A DNA stretch of 64,000 bases from Candidatus Jettenia caeni (GTDB taxonomy: Bacteria > Planctomycetota > Brocadiia > Brocadiales > Brocadiaceae), in NCBI GenBank assembly GCA_000296795.1, contig BAFH01000002.1:714686-778685 (forward strand). The letters run 5' to 3'. Shown here piece after piece: positions 63,286-64,000 of this stretch. The notes beneath the pieces were generated by a model. It saw nothing but the letters and a program-made list of their open reading frames with translations, did not search any database and had not been told where the DNA came from. Positions within the stretch are counted from its first letter, which is position 1, and each line of letters opens with the position of its first letter. The translations under genes and the position numbers were made by a program.

Positions 63286-63939
63286 ATGATTCTGCAACAA
63301 TTTCGTTGGAGTTGGATTTATGTATCTGTTTTATCTATCATAGTAATATCAGGTTGTTCCACTGAAAAGCCTCCACAGGAAGCAGCCCAAAAATTTTGGG
63401 ATGCTATAAAGACCCAGGACATTGAAAATGCCCGTAAGTATGCTACAGCAGAAACACGCGATTTGATAAACGCTTCCCGTGAACAATTTCGTGATACAAA
63501 TGTCGCATTCGGTAAAATCCTCATTGACGGCGACACAACCACCATTGAGACAACATTGCACCTGTATAAAAATGGCACGGAAACTACGCTTCCGTTGCAA
63601 ACAATCCTAAAACAGGAACATGGAGAATGGAAAGTAGATTATCAACAGACGCGACAGAGCATAAAAGAAACCGATACTCTTCCTGATATTGCGAAAGACA
63701 TACAAGAACTCGGTAAAAAATTATCAGATCGTATGGACGAAGCACTTGGAGAGATAAAACAGAAAATTCCCGAATATGAGGAAAAAATAAAGGAATTAGG
63801 TGAGACAGCATCGAAAAAAATGGAAGAAGTATGGCAACGACAGGTAGCAGAGATTAAGAAAAGCATTGAAAAATTGGGGAAAATTCTGGATGAAGTACTA
63901 AAAGAAGAAGGTAAAAACGATCAACAAGATAAACCATAA
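63286..63939 (+). CDS. Lipoprotein with DUF4878-like domain and coiled-coil tail
   Basis: A 217-residue protein. The lipobox VISGC (Cys near 24) follows a hydrophobic signal (WIYVSVLSIIVIS). Residues about 28-125 (PPQEAAQKFWDAIKTQDIENARKYAT...GEWKVDYQQT) look like the NTF2-like DUF4878 fold of bacterial lipoproteins. The C-terminal 80 residues are a charged coiled coil (LGEIKQKIPEYEEKIKELGETASKK). Function unknown. It ends 61 bases before the window edge. Confidence 0.8.
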   Translation: MILQQFRWSWIYVSVLSIIVISGCSTEKPPQEAAQKFWDAIKTQDIENARKYATAETRDLINASREQFRDTNVAFGKILIDGDTTTIETTLHLYKNGTETTLPLQTILKQEHGEWKVDYQQTRQSIKETDTLPDIAKDIQELGKKLSDRMDEALGEIKQKIPEYEEKIKELGETASKKMEEVWQRQVAEIKKSIEKLGKILDEVLKEEGKNDQQDKP

Positions 63940-63960
63940 TTGGATAAGCGCTTAGTTACC

Positions 63961-63984
63961 TAGGTTAAGCGAAGCAAACCCAAC
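63961..63984. repeat. TTAAGCGAAGCAAACCCAAC dispersed repeat
   Basis: TAGGTTAAGCGAAGCAAACC closely matches TGGACTAAGCGAAGCAAATCC at about 49787-49807. A TAAGCGCTTA palindrome precedes it (63945-63954). The motif GGTGGGTTAAGCGAAGCGAAACCCACC is a familiar bacterial repeat. Confidence 0.5.
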
Positions 63985-64000
63985 AATAAAATTCTGATCG

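Overview
The window looks like a piece of chromosome from an anammox planctomycete (Brocadiales; Kuenenia, Brocadia or Jettenia type). The evidence is an AT-rich genome carrying an octaheme hydroxylamine-oxidoreductase-like cytochrome, a Rieske/cytochrome b complex with an NAD(P)-binding flavoprotein and an eight-haem cytochrome, SecDF with a very large periplasmic insert, and a TPR protein fused to RNA-polymerase alpha C-terminal domains. The genus cannot be fixed from the sequence alone. No tRNA, rRNA or CRISPR array was recognised.

Layout. Positions 1-3311 hold a MutL/GlmL-type ATPase (cut by the window edge), a small conserved protein and threonine synthase. 3561-12725 holds htpX, a zinc-ribbon protein, leuC and leuD with a 1435-residue duplicated 2-hydroxyacyl-CoA-dehydratase-activase-like protein between them, and a flavodiiron protein. 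12847-20847 holds an OGG-type glycosylase, a TPR/alpha-CTD protein, ruvAB, queH, a SpoIID-like protein and tgt, so DNA repair sits beside queuosine genes. 20886-28582 holds yajC, the SecDF fusion, a LysM protein, a beta-propeller protein and a siroheme-pathway radical SAM enzyme (ahbC type). 28708-34318 holds a shortened methyltransferase-like gene, a FadL-type porin and two divergent response regulators separated by about 1 kb of non-coding DNA.

34831-40473 is an apparent operon: a frameshifted B12-type radical SAM gene, an atypical ketoacyl synthase (Cys-His-Gln instead of Cys-His-His) and a membrane histidine kinase. 40474-41625 is a repeat-rich spacer with several hairpins. 41626-44384 holds the HAO-like octaheme gene and a fresh IS5-type insertion with a perfect 9-bp target duplication just upstream of it. 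44527-49734 holds an SDR protein, a JAMM-domain DinG-like helicase and an aminotransferase.

49819-56741 is the respiratory operon, read right to left: Rieske, cytochrome b6-like subunit, a 50-residue membrane peptide, a GltD-like flavoprotein with two ferredoxin clusters, a subunit IV-like cytochrome b half and an eight-haem cytochrome c. It probably links quinol oxidation, cytochrome c reduction and NAD(P). 56935-63939 holds a polytopic membrane protein, a HAD-UbiA fusion, an SPL-type radical SAM enzyme, and a Tat-exported aldo/keto reductase followed by a lipoprotein. The spacers before the HAD-UbiA gene and the aldo/keto reductase gene share a matching two-operator architecture. This is the least expected regulatory signal in the window.
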